A stretch of 7,269 bases of DNA from Thioalkalivibrio sp. Lineage in GTDB: Bacteria; Pseudomonadota; Gammaproteobacteria; Ectothiorhodospirales; Ectothiorhodospiraceae. Of this stretch, positions 6,212-7,269 are shown piece by piece. The stretch spans positions 1 through 7,269 of the forward strand of contig SKNJ01000016.1 in NCBI GenBank assembly GCA_007120575.1, read 5' to 3'. A program made the position numbers and the translations under genes. The stretch's first letter is position 1. Each line of letters begins with the position of its first letter. Below the pieces are notes generated by a model. It saw only the letters and a list, made by a program, of their open reading frames with translations, was not told the DNA's origin and made no database searches.

Positions 6212-6817
6212 ATGAATAACCTGATCGGCGATCTGCGCAGCCTCAATGTACTGATCTTGCATTCCCGGGATGCGGATTGTGACGACCTGATCCAGCAGAT
6301 CCTGCGTATCGGTTGCAATGTCGAAGCCATCTGGCCGCTACCGGATTCGCTGCCGGCCAATGTCGATGTCGTCTTTGTCGAGATCCGCGAATCCGTCTCG
6401 CCGTCACTGTCCAAGCTGTTGTCACAACGTCCCGAGAAACGTCCGACCGTGATCGGCATCATCGGCTACGAAAACCCCTCGGTGCTGGAAGGGATACTTG
6501 AAGTCGACGTGCAGATGGTGTTGTCCAAGCCCTTGCGCGCCTTCGGGGTTCTGAGTTGCATCCTGATGGCCAGGCGCAACTGGTTGTCCCGGCTGGAGGC
6601 ACTGCGCACCGAGGAAAAGCTCAAGCAAAGGCTAGAGCACATCCAGCGCATCACCGAGGCGAAGTTCATCCTGATGCGCCATCACGGCATCAATGAAAAA
6701 GACGCCTACAAGGCGATCCGCTCGCAGGCGATGTCGCGGCGCACTTCGACGTTAGAAATCGCCAATGCAATCATAAATGCCGACGGACTACTCAGCAACC
6801 TGACCGTCAAGAAGTGA
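6212..6817 (+). CDS. amiR: AmiR, ANTAR-domain transcription antiterminator
   Basis: This is an RNA-binding antiterminator that allows transcription past the amiE leader when freed from AmiC. At 201 residues it is close to the Pseudomonas aeruginosa protein (196) and has the same parts. A receiver-like domain spans residues 1-115, a coiled coil about 120-150 ('LEALRTEEKLKQRLEHIQR'), and an ANTAR domain about 145-195, with 'AKFILMRHHGINEKDAY' and 'AMSRRTSTLEIANAII'. The receiver is degenerate. The acidic pair after strand 1 is 'HS', and the usual phosphorylated Asp is Glu57 ('DVVFVEI'), though the conserved Lys106-Pro107 is kept. This fits control by AmiC binding rather than phosphorylation. 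The ATG lies 32 bases after amiC, with GAGG at 6195-6198 at rather long spacing. It is the last intact gene, and no clear terminator follows it. Confidence 0.95.
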   Translation: MNNLIGDLRSLNVLILHSRDADCDDLIQQILRIGCNVEAIWPLPDSLPANVDVVFVEIRESVSPSLSKLLSQRPEKRPTVIGIIGYENPSVLEGILEVDVQMVLSKPLRAFGVLSCILMARRNWLSRLEALRTEEKLKQRLEHIQRITEAKFILMRHHGINEKDAYKAIRSQAMSRRTSTLEIANAIINADGLLSNLTVKK

Positions 6818-6847
6818 ATACGACAGTCATTTTGAAAAACCCGGGGG

Positions 6848-7000
6848 AGTGGAGAGGTGGTTCGGTTGATCAGAACAGTAGCCGGGCGTTTTCTAAGTGG
6901 TTTTCCGTCTCATTTACGCCGCTGCAGCTTTGGGCATTGGCTGGTTGAAGTCGGCCTGATCGGGGGTTCTCCCGTCAAGCGATGAATGTGGGCGTCGGCT
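6848..7000 (-). mobile_element. Right-end remnant of an IS3-family insertion sequence
   Basis: The minus strand carries the last codons of an IS3-type transposase (6914-7000) followed by about 65 bases of typical terminal sequence. The outer end probably lies near TGGAGAGGTGG (6850-6860), about 30 bases beyond the amiR stop. I place it by the TG-start habit of IS3-family ends, not by comparison with a second end, which is absent. The element is cut off near 7000, where the transposase similarity ends. The exact boundaries are uncertain by some bases. Confidence 0.65.
6914..7000 (-). pseudogene. C-terminal fragment of IS3-family transposase (OrfB, rve integrase)
   Basis: Read on the minus strand from 7000 to the stop at 6914-6916, the frame gives 28 residues starting 'SRRPHSSLDGRTPDQADF'. 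The pattern RPHSSL-x-GRTP is the hallmark of the C-terminal end of IS3-family DDE transposases (integrase core). Before the Ser the frame runs into 'WIMVMAVMV', which does not resemble the transposase, so the catalytic core is missing and the fragment is dead. I infer that the rest was removed by recombination or a second insertion at about 7000. Confidence 0.8.
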
Positions 7001-7061
7001 GACCATGACCGCCATCACCATTATCCACCTCGACTACGAGGCGCTGCCCGAGCATTTCGAT

Positions 7062-7206
7062 CTACGACACCCCGAAGCTGTTGCCTTGGCCAGTGTGGGT
7101 GATGGGTCCCAGTCCGGAATGCAGCGTTTCCAGCTGCGTGTTGCGCACGCATGGCCATGATCCTGGCCAGCCTTGCCGCAACGCGCTTTTCGTCGTCCTT
7201 GTTCAT
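7062..7206 (-). pseudogene. Frameshifted small gene remnant (unknown function)
   Basis: On the minus strand from ATG 7206 the frame reads 'MNKDDEKRVAARLARIMAMR' and then turns into low-quality sequence. Shifting frame at about 7145-7150 continues sensibly as 'VRNTQLETLHSGLGPI' until TAG at 7062-7064. The join looks like loss of a GT from a GTGTGCG-like run. The combined product of about 48 residues resembles small uncharacterised proteins common in alphaproteobacterial accessory DNA, but I cannot name the family and assign no function. The first frame is open further upstream to a TAG at 7264-7266 ('VTPFEIVARLQASGYSRL'), so the original start may have been earlier. Confidence 0.4.
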
Positions 7207-7269
7207 CAGGCGAGAATAGCCGGATGCCTGCAATCGCGCCACGATTTCGAACGGCGTTACAGGCTATCG

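Larger units (their letters stand above)
6818..7269. other. Gene-free tail: transposon and gene debris, no amiS
   Basis: These 452 bases contain no intact gene. They hold about 30 bases of unassigned sequence after amiR, the IS3-family remnant, a 60-base stretch (7001-7061) that I cannot assign, and the frameshifted remnant. No trace of an AmiS-like membrane protein is readable on either strand. No T-run-type terminator for the operon is visible before the IS end. Confidence 0.7.

Noticed and set aside
7005..7160. 51-codon plus-strand frame after the IS remnant
   Set aside because: It overlaps the minus-strand remnant that has the more protein-like sequence, lacks a ribosome binding site and matches no family I recognise.
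6818..7269. CRISPR array, tRNA or attachment site
   Set aside because: There are no regularly spaced repeats, no cloverleaf and no direct repeats flanking the IS remnant.

Overview
The window is a compact, almost entirely plus-strand operon from a GC-rich proteobacterium. An alphaproteobacterium (Rhodobacterales, Rhizobiales or Sphingomonadales type) is my best guess. That guess rests on base composition, codon choice and the style of the insertion-sequence remnant, not on a marker gene. The operon encodes uptake, hydrolysis and regulation for short-chain aliphatic amides such as acetamide.

Layout. Positions 1-2427 hold the last three genes of a branched-chain-amino-acid/urea-family ABC transporter: a permease open at the window edge (urtC/livM-like) and two ATPases (urtD/livG-like and urtE/livF-like). 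They are packed with a 4-base overlap and then an 8-base gap. The binding protein and first permease presumably lie upstream. Positions 2428-2656 form a structured leader with several hairpins, one of them a 12-bp stem. The leader also holds an unlisted 32-codon ORF with a good ribosome binding site and a CPVC motif. Positions 2657-3697 encode aliphatic amidase AmiE, nearly collinear with the Pseudomonas aeruginosa enzyme and with all catalytic residues present. Positions 3698-3856 are an intercistronic spacer with an 8-bp hairpin and a perfect 14-base palindrome. Next come amiB (a single ClpB-type AAA+ module, 3857-5005), amiC (cytoplasmic amide sensor, 4998-6179) and amiR (ANTAR antiterminator, 6212-6817).

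Positions 6818-7269 carry no intact gene. They hold the end of an IS3-family element (transposase C-terminus on the minus strand) abutting a short, frameshifted minus-strand gene remnant. The Pseudomonas operon continues here with amiS, a membrane channel. No amiS is present.

How it would work. Amides enter through the ABC transporter rather than AmiS, and AmiE hydrolyses them to carboxylate plus ammonia. AmiC holds AmiR inactive until it binds amide. Freed AmiR dimers bind leader RNA and let transcription read through a terminator. The transport, enzyme and regulator calls are secure. The leader RNA model, the small leader ORF and the role of AmiB here are the open and most interesting parts.
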